From an uncultured Collinsella sp. (lineage in GTDB: Bacteria; Actinomycetota; Coriobacteriia; Coriobacteriales; Coriobacteriaceae), in contig UQWS01000008.1 of the NCBI GenBank assembly GCA_900544875.1, forward strand, positions 1 through 64,000: DNA of 64,000 nucleotides. Direction: 5' to 3'. How positions within the stretch are numbered: position 1 is the stretch's first letter; each line of letters opens with the position of its first letter. Positions 7,462 through 17,319 of this stretch are shown one piece after another. The notes under the pieces are model-generated. The model saw only the letters and a program-made list of their open reading frames with translations, searched no databases and was not told where the DNA came from. The position numbers and the translations under genes were made by a program.

Positions 7462-10400
7462 GTGACGCGAAACAACATTATGCTCAAGCGCCTGGGAGCC
7501 GCTGCTTTCTCGGTGCTACTCGTCTGGTCGATGCCGGGTACGTCAGCATTTGCCGAGGGCATGGCAGAAATCGCTGTGCAGGCGCAGGCCCAGGCCTCGC
7601 AGCAGGCGAATGCTGCCGAGAATGCCGACGAGACGAGTTTCACTGCGGACGAGCAGACGGGTGCTGAAGGCGCCGAGGCGTCGGCGGACGAGGCAAGATC
7701 CGACGTTGCTCCGTCTGCCGATGAGGGGCTTGCCGCCATGCTGAGTGTGGACGGGCAGAACGCCGCCGCGGTGAACGTCGACGATGACGACGCCGATGTT
7801 CAGCAGGCACGTGACGTGTGTGTCGCCAAGGCCGGCGAGACTGTGATGGTCTCTTCTGCCGATGAGCTGCCCACCACCATCGAGGCCGGGGCTGTCGTGA
7901 AGCTCGCGGCGAATATCAGTCTTGGCGCCGACCAGCAGATCGAGACCGTGGCCGGCACGCTCGATGGCCAGGGCCACAGCATCGTGCTTAACGGCAAGGC
8001 ACTTGCGAAGAGCGTGACTGGCACGGTGCAGAATCTGGGCGTGACGGGCCGGGCAACCATGGGCGATTATGAGGGCGCCCTTGCGATCAATTGCTCGGGA
8101 ACCGTGCAGATGTGCTGGTCGACGGCCACTTTGAGCGATGGCGGCTCTTGGGCCGATTACGGTGGCCTGGTGGGAACGCTCAACGGTGGGTCTGTAATCA
8201 ACTCCTATGTTTCCGGATCGATGTCGGGCTTTTGCGCCCACGGCCTTGTTGGATATTACAAGTCTGGCACCGTGGCCAACAATCTGTTCACTGTGGGCGA
8301 TCAGGCGTGCGGCTACAAGGTCGATTCTTCCTTCGGCAGCAAAATCTCTGTCGACGACCTCAAGACCCAGGCCTCGGTCGATAAGCTCAACACCGATGCT
8401 CCTGCCACCGGCTTTAGCTGGTCTGCACAGGGCGGTTTGCCCGTGCTGGTCTCGGGCAGCGCCGTGGTCGTCGTGAACAAGGGTGCCCTCAAGGCCGCCA
8501 TCGACGATGCCAGCGCCAAGGTCGAGGGCGACTACACGGCCAAGAGCTGGTCCAAGCTCGCCGAGGCCCTTGCGAACGCCCAGGACGTCTACGCCAACGA
8601 CGACGCCGCACAGGCCGAGGTCAACGCTGCAACCAAGGCACTCACCGATGCCACCGCCGCGCTCGAGAAACCCAAGCCCACTGAGCCCGTGGCTCAGCCG
8701 CAGAGCGTAGTGCACCTGAGCTCGCAGAGCGACCTCGACGCCTTCATGGGCAAGTTCAAGCCTGCCGACGTCGACGCCTACTACGTCCTCGACAACGACA
8801 TCACCATCGACGACGAGTACTTCTTTGCCCCCACGGGCATGCTCGCGGGTACGATTGATGGTCAGGGCCACGCCATCACCTTCACCAACGGCGGTGGCGT
8901 GAAGTCGCTCATGGACGGCGTTGCCTCCACGGGCGTGGTGCAGAACATCTCGTTCGCCGGCGAGCTGAAGCGGGCGACGGACGGCAAGGCGTTCGGCCCC
9001 CTGGGCAACAAGGTTCAGGGCGCCGTGCTCAACTGCTCCACGAGCGTGACCGGCAAGGGCGTAGCGGGCTTTGCGCGCACGCTCGACGGCGGCATCGTGT
9101 CCAACTGCGTTTCGACCTCCAAGGGCACGGCGGGCGCGCTGTTCGCGACCTATAGCGCGGGCCAGCTCGTCAACACCTACTGGGGCGCATTCCTCCCCAA
9201 CAAGATGGGCGCTCCCGCCTCGGCGCTCGTCAACTCCTATGCTGTCGACCCCGCTGACATGGCCACCGATGCCTTCGCCGATCTTATCAACGCCAACTGC
9301 GGCGCCAACGGCAGCAGCTGGGGTATCGATAAAAATGGCACGCCGGTCTTTGGCTCGGGCAACAGCTACCAGGCGCCCGAGGACACCACGCCCGACGACG
9401 CCTACACCGTGAGCTTCACGGCCAACGACGGCGCCAGCCAGACGGTTGCCGGCCATATGCTCGAGGTTTCGCCTGATGCTGTGGATGCCTACCGCAAACT
9501 TGGCGTCTTTGCACTTAAGGGCGTCCCGGCCACGAGCACCATCACCTGGGGCACCGATGACGCCAACCGCGGCAACATCGGCATCAACGAGTCCACGGGA
9601 GAGCTCTACATCTACGACAACGCTACCGGCACGGTGACCGCCACCGAGCACAAGGCCGATGGCTCCGAGCAGACCGTGGCTACCATCAAGATCAAGGCCA
9701 AGGCCAAACAGTTCGACGACTTTGAGCTGTGGTATCGTGCCTCCGACGGCACCGTGAGCAACGTGACCGATGGTGCGGCTACCGTCCAGGGCTCCGAGGT
9801 GCGCAACCTCGAGATTCGCGTGCATTACGTCGACGCCGATAAGGGCGAGTACGTGCCCGTCTCGTTCAGCCGCTTCCACTTTGCCTCGAGCGATCCTACG
9901 ACCATCTACAGCAACGACTACTCGGCCTGCTTTTACTTCAAGCATGCCGGCAGTGCCACGATCACCGTTACCCCGCGCGACGCCGCATCTGCGGGCGCCG
10001 GCTCCAAGAGCGTGACGCTGACGTCAGAAGCCGTGGCCGCCACGTCCATCTCGATGGGCTACAACGAGGACGGCGCCACCGTCTACCTGCAGGGCCGCAA
10101 CCCACTCTCCGAGCGCGGCGCGTTTTTGACCGATCACGCACGCCCCGTGGTGACGCCCGACAACGCCACCAACCGCGACAACTTTACCGTGACGAGCAGT
10201 GATCCTGCCGTGGCGGCCTACACTACCGCGGGCGAGATCGGCTACACGGCGTACAAGGCCGGCACCACCACGTTTACCGCGACGCTGCCCGACACGGACG
10301 CCGATGGCAAGGTCATCAGCGCGTTGCGCGACGTGACTTATGCCTACCAAAATCCGCTTGCGAGCGTGACGGCCGGTACGGACAGCCTCTACCTCAAGGC

Positions 10401-11982
10401 CGGCTCGGCGCAAAAGCTCGACCTGACCTTTACCGGTAAGAACGACGCGGATGGCTGGAGCGTGACCGAACCCGGCCTCACCTGGACGTTCAAGACGCTC
10501 GACGGCAAGGACGCCTCGGGGATCGTGAGCATCGACCGCAACGAGAAGGGCGCTTGGAAGCACGTCGACGGCGCTCCCGACGACGGCCTGTACGTGGCCT
10601 CGAGCGACTACACGGTGACGGCGCTTTCGGCCGGCACGGTGGTCGCGACGGGTACGCCGGTGGACACGACTGCCCCCGCCGAGCCCGTGACGCTTACCAT
10701 CACCGTGGCCGGTGTGGCCGCGAGCCCCGCCACGAGTGAGTCCGCCTCGGCGGGCATCGACGCTGCCGCTGCGTTCATCGACGCGCGCCGCAGCTCCGAC
10801 GCCTTCCAGTACGGCGACGAGTGGGAGATCTACGACTTTGCCAAGGCGGGCCGCAAGATCGATTCCAAGCTGCTCGACAACTACCATGCCTCGCTGGCCG
10901 AGCACAAGGCCGAGTGGGGGAGTGCGACCTGCGCTCTGACCGAGACCGAGCGTGTGGCGCTGGCTCTCTCCGCCATAGGCAAGGACATCACCAACTATGA
11001 CGGCGTCAACCTGGTCGAGCTCATCTGCAGCCGCACCGATATGACGCGCGCCAACGAGAAGATCTTCGCGCTGATGGCGCTCAATGCGAGCGGCTCGGAT
11101 GCGCCCGCCGGCTCCGCCTGGACGTGCGCGAGTCTCGTGGATGCCGTCTGTGAGCTCCTCGGCAGCGACGAGGCTGTGGAGGGTACGCGCCTGGGCGACG
11201 TGGACCTGACGGCTATGGCGATCCAGGCCGTGGCGCCTTACGCGGTTGACACCAAGGTCGATGCTGCCATCGAGAATGGCCTCTCCTACCTCAAGGGCAA
11301 GATGAATGCGGGCACCTGCGACTTTGGTTCTGCCGAGGCCAATGCTCAGGTGATCCTTGCGCTGCTTTCGCTCGACCGTGACCCGGCCAACCCCGTCAAC
11401 GGGTTTGCAAATGCCGCGACCAACGTGGTGTGTGCGCTGGACCTGTACCGCGTGGACGGCGGCAACGGCTATGCGCACAGCAAGGGCGGCACGGCCAACG
11501 CCATGGCGACCGAGCAAGCGCTCCGCGCGCTCACGACGTATCGTGTCTCCTCGGGAGAGACGATTGCCTGGAAGACGGCCGTGATGGCGGGCAGGGACTC
11601 GAGCAGCAACGACCCGCAGAAGCCCACGGTGGCGCCGGGCGTTCTGACGCTGGGTACCGGGTCGGCCAGCGGTGCCGGCAACGGAACCGGCGGTTTTGCG
11701 GCCGTGATGGCTCCTGTGGCCGCCAAGGCAGCTGGCGATTCCAAGGCCGAGGCCGAATCCGGCAAGAAGGATTCGACGGAGTCTTCCGTCGCCGGTAAGA
11801 CAGACAAGAGCGGCAAAAAGTCGGACACGTCCGGCAAGACCGCCGCGTTGAGCGCCGGCGCCGCCAACAAGGCTGCGGACGCGGGTTCAAACGGCTTTGC
11901 TATCGCTGGCGTTGCCGTGGGCATCGTCGGTATCGGGGCCGTCGGCGGCTGGTTTGTCTACACCAAACGCCGCGCGGCATAG
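7462..11982 (+). CDS. Giant surface protein under B12 riboswitch control, with a C-terminal alpha-helical barrel-like domain
   Basis: The 1506-residue protein starts at GTG 7462, preceded by GAAGGAGA; the signal peptide follows (about residues 8-32, ending TSAFAEG). Visible parts are: GLUG-type beta-helix repeats (about 187-283), a FIVAR-like helical segment (341-403), a second beta-helix block (413-633), Ig-like beta domains (about 646-1086) and a helical domain (about 1102-1376). This last domain contains repeats such as LTAMAIQAVAPYA and NAMATEQALRALTTYR, as in prenyltransferase/terpenoid-cyclase alpha-barrels and in the N-terminal domain of transcobalamin/intrinsic factor. A Ser/Ala/Lys linker and a C-terminal membrane helix ending YTKRRAA anchor it; no LPXTG is seen. 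Inferred role: surface capture of corrinoids. That rests on the riboswitch plus fold resemblance, not on a proven family match. Confidence 0.8.
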   Translation: MTRNNIMLKRLGAAAFSVLLVWSMPGTSAFAEGMAEIAVQAQAQASQQANAAENADETSFTADEQTGAEGAEASADEARSDVAPSADEGLAAMLSVDGQNAAAVNVDDDDADVQQARDVCVAKAGETVMVSSADELPTTIEAGAVVKLAANISLGADQQIETVAGTLDGQGHSIVLNGKALAKSVTGTVQNLGVTGRATMGDYEGALAINCSGTVQMCWSTATLSDGGSWADYGGLVGTLNGGSVINSYVSGSMSGFCAHGLVGYYKSGTVANNLFTVGDQACGYKVDSSFGSKISVDDLKTQASVDKLNTDAPATGFSWSAQGGLPVLVSGSAVVVVNKGALKAAIDDASAKVEGDYTAKSWSKLAEALANAQDVYANDDAAQAEVNAATKALTDATAALEKPKPTEPVAQPQSVVHLSSQSDLDAFMGKFKPADVDAYYVLDNDITIDDEYFFAPTGMLAGTIDGQGHAITFTNGGGVKSLMDGVASTGVVQNISFAGELKRATDGKAFGPLGNKVQGAVLNCSTSVTGKGVAGFARTLDGGIVSNCVSTSKGTAGALFATYSAGQLVNTYWGAFLPNKMGAPASALVNSYAVDPADMATDAFADLINANCGANGSSWGIDKNGTPVFGSGNSYQAPEDTTPDDAYTVSFTANDGASQTVAGHMLEVSPDAVDAYRKLGVFALKGVPATSTITWGTDDANRGNIGINESTGELYIYDNATGTVTATEHKADGSEQTVATIKIKAKAKQFDDFELWYRASDGTVSNVTDGAATVQGSEVRNLEIRVHYVDADKGEYVPVSFSRFHFASSDPTTIYSNDYSACFYFKHAGSATITVTPRDAASAGAGSKSVTLTSEAVAATSISMGYNEDGATVYLQGRNPLSERGAFLTDHARPVVTPDNATNRDNFTVTSSDPAVAAYTTAGEIGYTAYKAGTTTFTATLPDTDADGKVISALRDVTYAYQNPLASVTAGTDSLYLKAGSAQKLDLTFTGKNDADGWSVTEPGLTWTFKTLDGKDASGIVSIDRNEKGAWKHVDGAPDDGLYVASSDYTVTALSAGTVVATGTPVDTTAPAEPVTLTITVAGVAASPATSESASAGIDAAAAFIDARRSSDAFQYGDEWEIYDFAKAGRKIDSKLLDNYHASLAEHKAEWGSATCALTETERVALALSAIGKDITNYDGVNLVELICSRTDMTRANEKIFALMALNASGSDAPAGSAWTCASLVDAVCELLGSDEAVEGTRLGDVDLTAMAIQAVAPYAVDTKVDAAIENGLSYLKGKMNAGTCDFGSAEANAQVILALLSLDRDPANPVNGFANAATNVVCALDLYRVDGGNGYAHSKGGTANAMATEQALRALTTYRVSSGETIAWKTAVMAGRDSSSNDPQKPTVAPGVLTLGTGSASGAGNGTGGFAAVMAPVAAKAAGDSKAEAESGKKDSTESSVAGKTDKSGKKSDTSGKTAALSAGAANKAADAGSNGFAIAGVAVGIVGIGAVGGWFVYTKRRAA

Positions 11983-12033
11983 CGAGCCTCTGCCTACCAG
12001 GTAAATACTGCAAGGAGTATGGTCTTGCAAAGC

Positions 12034-12074
12034 GAAGGGCCCTCCTGCCGATCAGCTCGGCAGGAGGGCCCTTC
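12034..12074 (+). terminator. Terminator between the surface-protein gene and hypE
   Basis: Perfect 18-base arms starting gaagggccctcctgccga with a five-base loop, 50 bases after the plus-strand stop codon. The T-run is poor. It separates converging genes. Confidence 0.7.
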
Positions 12075-12163
12075 CATCTCCCCGCAGTTTGAGTGGGCCA
12101 ACGTCCCAGTGAAAATGGGCGGGCCGATTTTGGCCGGATGCTGGGCAGCTTGCAGAGCATCCG

Positions 12164-13198
12164 CTAGCAAATTCTCGGAAGCTGTTCTCCTACGAGCATG
12201 TCGAGGATGCGGGTCGATCCCCAGCCGGTGCGTACGCGCACGGTGGGGCGGGCGTCCTCGGCAAGCGGCAGCACGCGACCGATGATGGCGGCGCTCTCGC
12301 CGTAGCGGGCGGCGCGCATGGCCGCCAGCGCGGCATCGACCTGCTCGGCCGGCACCACGGCGACCATCTTGCCCTCGTTTGCCACCTGCAGCACATCGTA
12401 GCCGAGCATCTCGCAGGCGGCCTGCACGTCGGGGCGCACGGGCACAGCATCCTCGTCGATCTCCATGGCAACGCCGCTGGCCTGGGCAAACTCGTTGAGC
12501 GTGGATGCCAGGCCGCCGCGCGTGGGGTCGCGGAAGCAGCGGGTGTCGGGGGCGGCGGCGAGCACGTCGGCAATCAGATGATTGAGCGGCGCAGCATCGC
12601 TTTCGATGGTGCTCGAAAACGCCAGGCCCTCGCGTTGGCTCATGATGGCGATGCCGTGGTCGCCTAGCGTACCCGACACCAGGATGACATCGCCGGGCCG
12701 ACAGTTTGCACCGCTGAGCGCTACGCCCGCGGGCACTTCGCCCACGCCGGCGGTATTGATGTAGACGCCGTCGGCACCTCCACGCTCGACCACCTTGGTG
12801 TCGCCGGTGATAATCTTCACGCCTGCCTCATGTGCCGTTTCGGCCATGGTCTGCACAATCTGGCGCAGCTTGTCCATGGGATAGCCCTCTTCGAGGATAA
12901 AGCCGCACGACAGGTAGCGCACGTTAGCGCCCGAGGTCGCGACGTCGTTGACGGTTCCACATACGGCGAGGCGGCCGATATTGCCGCCGGGGAAGAACTG
13001 CGGCGTTACCACAAAGCTGTCGGTCGACATGGCGATTCGCCCGCTTGCGGGCAGTGCGGCGACACCGGCATCGTTGCCTGCAAGCAGCTCGGGCGACCCA
13101 AAGGCATCCAGAAAGACCTCATCGATAATGTGCTTCATCATCTGGCCGCCGGAGCCGTGGCCCAGCAGGACAGTGCTATCGGTGGCATTACGGGACAT
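12164..13198 (-). CDS. hypE: Hydrogenase maturation protein HypE
   Basis: HypE (344 residues) dehydrates a carbamoyl group on its own C-terminal cysteine to a thiocyanate, which becomes the CN ligand of the NiFe-hydrogenase iron. The protein ends in the hallmark PRIC with the terminal cysteine present. It shows the PurM/AIR-synthase-like start LLGHGSGGQMM and the ATP-binding residues around GNDAGVAAL and DPTRGGLASTLNE. It works with HypF, which carbamoylates that cysteine. It is the last gene of the minus-strand hypF-hypC-hypD-hypE run, 48 bases after hypD. Length and termini are normal, so it should be functional. Confidence 0.95.
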   Translation of the reverse strand: MSRNATDSTVLLGHGSGGQMMKHIIDEVFLDAFGSPELLAGNDAGVAALPASGRIAMSTDSFVVTPQFFPGGNIGRLAVCGTVNDVATSGANVRYLSCGFILEEGYPMDKLRQIVQTMAETAHEAGVKIITGDTKVVERGGADGVYINTAGVGEVPAGVALSGANCRPGDVILVSGTLGDHGIAIMSQREGLAFSSTIESDAAPLNHLIADVLAAAPDTRCFRDPTRGGLASTLNEFAQASGVAMEIDEDAVPVRPDVQAACEMLGYDVLQVANEGKMVAVVPAEQVDAALAAMRAARYGESAAIIGRVLPLAEDARPTVRVRTGWGSTRILDMLVGEQLPRIC

Positions 13199-13246
13199 AT
13201 CGAAAACTCCAATCGTGGGTGGTGCCGGTACGCGGGGGCGTCCGGG

Positions 13247-14359
13247 CTAGTCGCGGTATCTAAAGTACGCCGCGCAGCTACCTTCGGAGCTCACCATGCA
13301 GGGGCCGACGGGATGTTCGGGCGTGCAAGCGTGGCCGAACAGAGGGCAGTAGCTCGGCGTAATGGCTCCGCGCAGCACGTCGCCGCAGCGGCATCCGTGT
13401 GGCTCGACCGTCGGCTCGATGGGCACGTCAAAGCGGGTGCGGGCATCAAAGCGCGAGAATTCGGGACGAATGGCGAGTCCCGAGTCGGCGATTGGCCCCA
13501 GCCCGCGCCATGTGGTATCGCACGGCTCAAATACCTGCTCGACCAGCTGGCGCGCCACGGGGTTGCCGTCTGCGTTGACGCCACGGCGGTAGGCGTTGTC
13601 GATCGCCGGCCTGTTCTCGACAACCATCTGGATCAGCATGTAGATACCCTGCAAGATGTCGACCGGCTCAAATCCCGTTACCACGCCTGGGGTCTTAAAC
13701 TCGTCGACCAAAAAGCCAAAGGGGGCTAAGCCCGTGATGGTGGCGACGTGGCCCGGCAGGATAAAGCCGTCGATAGTGGTCTCGGGATCGTTGGCGATGG
13801 CGCGCAGCGCCGGCGGCGTGGTCTTATGGGCGCAGTAGACCGAGAAGTTCTGCAGCCCGCGTGCATCTGCCTCCAGGATGGCGGCGGCGATGGTGGGCGT
13901 GGTGGTCTCAAAGCCCACACCCATAAAGATGACCGGGCGGTCGGGGTTTTGCTCAGCGATGTCGAGTGCGTCGAGCGGGGAGTAGACGATGCGAATGTCG
14001 CACCCTGCTGCCTTTTGCGCGGCGAGCGAGGTGGACGATCCGGGCACGCGCATCATGTCGCCAAAGGTGGTGATGATGGCGCCGTCTATGTTGGCGAGCG
14101 CGATTGCATGGTCGATATCGCGATTGGCGGTAACGCAGACGGGGCAACCTGGGCCGCTTAGCAGCTTGAGTCCCGCCGGCATAATGGAGCGAAAGCCATA
14201 GCGACCGATGCTCACGGTGTGCGTGCCGCAGACTTCCATAAGGTTGATGGTGCGGTCGCCGACAAGTTCACGGATGCGTTCGATGAGCTCGCGGGCCAGC
14301 TTGGAATCGCGAAAGGCCGAAAAGTCGATACCGGAGCGAGCCGGCTGTCCGGCCACCAC
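13247..14359 (-). CDS. hypD: Hydrogenase maturation protein HypD
   Basis: HypD (370 residues) is the iron-sulfur scaffold on which, with HypC, the Fe(CN)2CO unit is built. Family motifs are all visible: MEVCGTHT, GPGCPVC, GFETTTP and the C-terminal cysteines (HGCRCGDV, YCPLFGHACTPEHPVGPC) that bind the 4Fe-4S cluster. The start is a GTG at 14359 whose first base is the last base of the hypC TAG stop, so the two are translationally coupled; GAGG inside the hypC end can act as ribosome site. A second GTG three bases later is equally possible. Confidence 0.95.
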   Translation of the reverse strand: MVAGQPARSGIDFSAFRDSKLARELIERIRELVGDRTINLMEVCGTHTVSIGRYGFRSIMPAGLKLLSGPGCPVCVTANRDIDHAIALANIDGAIITTFGDMMRVPGSSTSLAAQKAAGCDIRIVYSPLDALDIAEQNPDRPVIFMGVGFETTTPTIAAAILEADARGLQNFSVYCAHKTTPPALRAIANDPETTIDGFILPGHVATITGLAPFGFLVDEFKTPGVVTGFEPVDILQGIYMLIQMVVENRPAIDNAYRRGVNADGNPVARQLVEQVFEPCDTTWRGLGPIADSGLAIRPEFSRFDARTRFDVPIEPTVEPHGCRCGDVLRGAITPSYCPLFGHACTPEHPVGPCMVSSEGSCAAYFRYRD

Positions 14360-14619
14360 TAGTATGCCTCGGCCGGGTTGGTGGGGAGCTGGTCCTCTTC
14401 GGCCAGCTCGGTCATGGTGTTGACCAGGTTGAGCGTATCCTGCGCCTCCTGCTCGTCGACGATCTGGATGCCAAATCCAGCGTGCACCAGAATATAGTCG
14501 CCTACTTGTGCCGTCGGCACGAGTCGCAGCGAAACGGGGCGCTCGATGCCCATCATGTCGACGGTCGCCTTAAGGTCGTCGTCGCGTTTGACCACTTTAC
14601 CGGGAACGGCAAGGCACAT
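14359..14619 (-). CDS. hypC: Hydrogenase maturation chaperone HypC
   Basis: The 86-residue protein begins MCLAVPGKV. The N-terminal cysteine (Cys2) is the HypC residue that holds the iron complex in partnership with HypD and then delivers it to the large hydrogenase subunit. A beta-barrel OB-like core follows, with GDYILVHAGFGIQIVDE. AAAGGGGAA stands just before the ATG. It overlaps hypD by one base. The C-terminal tail is acidic. Confidence 0.95.
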   Translation of the reverse strand: MCLAVPGKVVKRDDDLKATVDMMGIERPVSLRLVPTAQVGDYILVHAGFGIQIVDEQEAQDTLNLVNTMTELAEEDQLPTNPAEAY

Positions 14620-14750
14620 AATGTTCCCCTTTTATACGTTTTGCGCTGGATAGGCGCCTAATTATCCATCAGTTGATGGTAGCGCTCGTGGGAGTCACGA
14701 GCAAACGCGTTACACCTGTGAGACGGCGGCGCGCAGGTTGGCAAAACAGC

Positions 14751-17204
14751 CTATCGCGATGCTGTCTGCGCGAGGCGAGCGCGAGCGATGGCGGCCTGAC
14801 CGTAGGCGATGCAGCCGTCGTTGACGGGCACAGTATGGGGGACCAAGACGGCAAGACCGGCGTTTTTGAGTTCGTGGGTAAGGAGCTGAAGCAAAAGCCG
14901 GTTCATGAACACACCGCCCGAGAGCGCGACGGTATCGAGGTTTTCGCGATTGCAGATCTCGCACGCGATGTGGGTCGTAGCGTGCGTAATGGCGATGTGA
15001 AACTCGAGGGCGAGCCTGTCGGCCGGCGTGCCTGCCTCAATTCCATTCAGAAGAGATTCGATGAGCGGTTGGGGGTCCAAGATGGGGGAGTCGTCGGCAG
15101 ACGTGAATACGCCTGCATGATTGCCGTCGAGACGAACGGTCTTACCGCCGAGCGCGCGCCAGGCGGCGGCTTCGAGTTCTATGGCGGGTTCGCCCTCGTA
15201 GGTTGCCTTGTCGCAGATGCCCAGAATTGCTGCCGCGGCATCAAAGAGGCGCCCCATGCTGCTGGTACGCGGACTGTTGATGCCGCGCTCGATCATGGTG
15301 GCTGTCACGCTACGCGTTTGCTCGTTGAGGGTGCCCAATAGCCCCGCGGCACCCGGATGCTCGAGCAGGCCGAGCTCGCTCAGCAGGGCAAAGGCATTGC
15401 GCCGGGCATCGCGCACGGATGCGGCTCCGCCTGGCAGCGCCCAGGTGCGCAGGTGCGCGGCGCGTTCAAAATCGGCAAGGCCGGCGATAAGAAACTCACC
15501 GCCCCATATGGTGCCGTCGGTGCCGGCACCCGTACCATCGAAGGCAATACCGAGGACGCGCGCATCGGGCGCAATCCGGCCAGCGACAATCGCCTCTGCC
15601 ATTACGCTCGCGATGTGCGCATGATGATGCTGGATTTCGATTAGCGGCAGACTGTGCTCCCGTGCCCGCTCACGCGCCCACTGGCTCGATAGATAGTTGG
15701 GATGCATGTCGCATGCCAGGGCGGCAGGCGTCAGGTCAAAGAGGTTTTCTAGACGTGCGCGGGCGGCGCTCCAGGCATCGAAGGTCGCGCCGTTTTCGAC
15801 ATCGCCGATATGCTGCGACACAAAACAGGCCACATGGCCGTCGGCGTCCTCGCGCGTGAGCGCGATCGTGGCTTTTTGCTGCGGCCCGCAGGCGAGCACG
15901 CAGGGTGCAGTGCCGTCGAGCGCCGGCAGCGACAACGGTTGCGGCGCATATCCGCGTGCGCGACGCACAGGCATGACGGTGCCGTCGACCACACGTACCA
16001 CGGAGTCGTCGTAGCGTGAGAGAATCGCACGGTCGTTGCCAAGTAGCGCGTCGGCGATGCCGGCGGCAACAAGATGTTCCCATGCAAGGGCATCGTCGGT
16101 CTCGATAGGTTCCTCGCTCAGGTTTCCGCTGGTCATGACCAGCGCGTGCATGCCATGCGACGAGGCAGCTGCAAGCAGCAGATGCTGAAGCGGTGTATAG
16201 GGGAGCATGACGCCGAGCTCGGGTAGATCGTGCGCGACGGATGGCGCGAGTGTAAGGCCGTCGGGGGAATCTCCCTCGCCAACAGCACGGCGGCGCAGCA
16301 GCACAATGGGGCGGATGCTGCCGGCCAGCAAGTCGCGCTCGGCATCATCGACATGGCACAGGCGTTCAGTATCGGCAAGGCTGCGCACCATAACGGCAAG
16401 CGGCTTGTTGCTGCGGCGCTTGCGACGGCGCAGCTCGACCACCGCCTGCTCATTGGCGGCGTTGCAGGCCAGATGGAATCCGCCCAGCCCCTTGATGGCG
16501 ACAATACCGCCGCTGGCCAGCAGCTCGACACAGCGGTCAATAATGGCATCGCTGGTTTCGCGCGTGCTGCCGACGGCCGGCATCGCCCCCGAGCCTTCGA
16601 GCTCCATGTCGCCCGCCGCCTCGCGCCAGGTAATATGTGGCCCGCAGTCAAAGCAGGCATCGGGCTGCGCATGAAAGCGCCGGTCAAGCGGGTCGCCATA
16701 CTCTGCGGCGCACTCGGGGCACATAGGAAAGCAATCCATCGACGTGGCCGCTCGGTCATAAGGCAGCGAGCGGATGATGGTAAAGCGCGGCCCGCAGTTG
16801 GTGCAGTTGATAAAAGGGTAGTGATAGCGCCGATCGGCGGGGTCGAACAGCTCGCGCAGGCAATCGTCACAGGTGGCGATATCGGGCGAGACAAGTGTGG
16901 TGTGCGCGGTTTGATCCTGCGACGCCACAATGCGAAAGTCCTGCTCATCGGCAGCGCTCCAGCCGCCAGGCTCCAAATCCGCAACATCGACTCGCTCAAC
17001 GCGAGCCGCCGCAGGCGCATGCTCAGAAAGCGCGGCAACAAAAGCATCGAGCGCATCGGCCGGAGCATGCGCTTCGATATGCACGCCGTCGCCCGCATTG
17101 AGCACCCAGCCGTAAATGTCATGCGCCATAGCCTCGCGATACACAAATGGCCGCATGCCAACGCCCTGCACAATGCCCGTCACATGAATATGCACATGCC
17201 GCAT
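14751..17204 (-). CDS. hypF: Carbamoyltransferase HypF
   Basis: HypF (817 residues) converts carbamoyl phosphate and ATP to a carbamoyl adenylate and transfers the carbamoyl group to HypE. Domain order is normal: acylphosphatase (about 1-90, with GIVQGVGMRPFVYR), paired zinc fingers (CDDCLRELFD, NCTNCGPRFT, CPECAAEY, CFDCGPH; about 105-190), YrdC-like (about 205-390, with AIKGLGGFHLACNA), and a Kae1-like domain (about 400-810, with HHHAHIASVMAE and FDGTGAGTDGTIWGGEF). The ATG at 17204 has GAGGAG ten bases upstream and starts exactly at the acylphosphatase; the longer open frame to 17351 runs through a repeat. It is separated from hypC by 131 bases, which hold a small hairpin gctcgtg-ggagt-cacgagc. 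Confidence 0.95.
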   Translation of the reverse strand: MRHVHIHVTGIVQGVGMRPFVYREAMAHDIYGWVLNAGDGVHIEAHAPADALDAFVAALSEHAPAAARVERVDVADLEPGGWSAADEQDFRIVASQDQTAHTTLVSPDIATCDDCLRELFDPADRRYHYPFINCTNCGPRFTIIRSLPYDRAATSMDCFPMCPECAAEYGDPLDRRFHAQPDACFDCGPHITWREAAGDMELEGSGAMPAVGSTRETSDAIIDRCVELLASGGIVAIKGLGGFHLACNAANEQAVVELRRRKRRSNKPLAVMVRSLADTERLCHVDDAERDLLAGSIRPIVLLRRRAVGEGDSPDGLTLAPSVAHDLPELGVMLPYTPLQHLLLAAASSHGMHALVMTSGNLSEEPIETDDALAWEHLVAAGIADALLGNDRAILSRYDDSVVRVVDGTVMPVRRARGYAPQPLSLPALDGTAPCVLACGPQQKATIALTREDADGHVACFVSQHIGDVENGATFDAWSAARARLENLFDLTPAALACDMHPNYLSSQWARERAREHSLPLIEIQHHHAHIASVMAEAIVAGRIAPDARVLGIAFDGTGAGTDGTIWGGEFLIAGLADFERAAHLRTWALPGGAASVRDARRNAFALLSELGLLEHPGAAGLLGTLNEQTRSVTATMIERGINSPRTSSMGRLFDAAAAILGICDKATYEGEPAIELEAAAWRALGGKTVRLDGNHAGVFTSADDSPILDPQPLIESLLNGIEAGTPADRLALEFHIAITHATTHIACEICNRENLDTVALSGGVFMNRLLLQLLTHELKNAGLAVLVPHTVPVNDGCIAYGQAAIARARLAQTASR

Positions 17205-17235
17205 GCGACACTCCTCATCAAAACCGACCAAAATA

Positions 17236-17287
17236 GACAGGTTTATTTTGGTAGGTAAAACGCTAAACCTGCCAAAACAAACCTGTC
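17236..17287. repeat. Inverted repeat between nikR and hypF
   Basis: Twenty-one-base arms (17236-17256 and 17267-17287), starting GACAGGTTTATTTTGG, differ only at two positions that still form G-U pairs in RNA. A further half-site, ttggcaggt, follows at 17293. It stands within the 115-base gap between two genes read in the same direction, so it may mask, end or process the transcript, or bind a regulator. Confidence 0.75.
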
Positions 17288-17319
17288 CCTTTTTGGCAGG
17301 TGCGCTGCGGGAAATCCCG

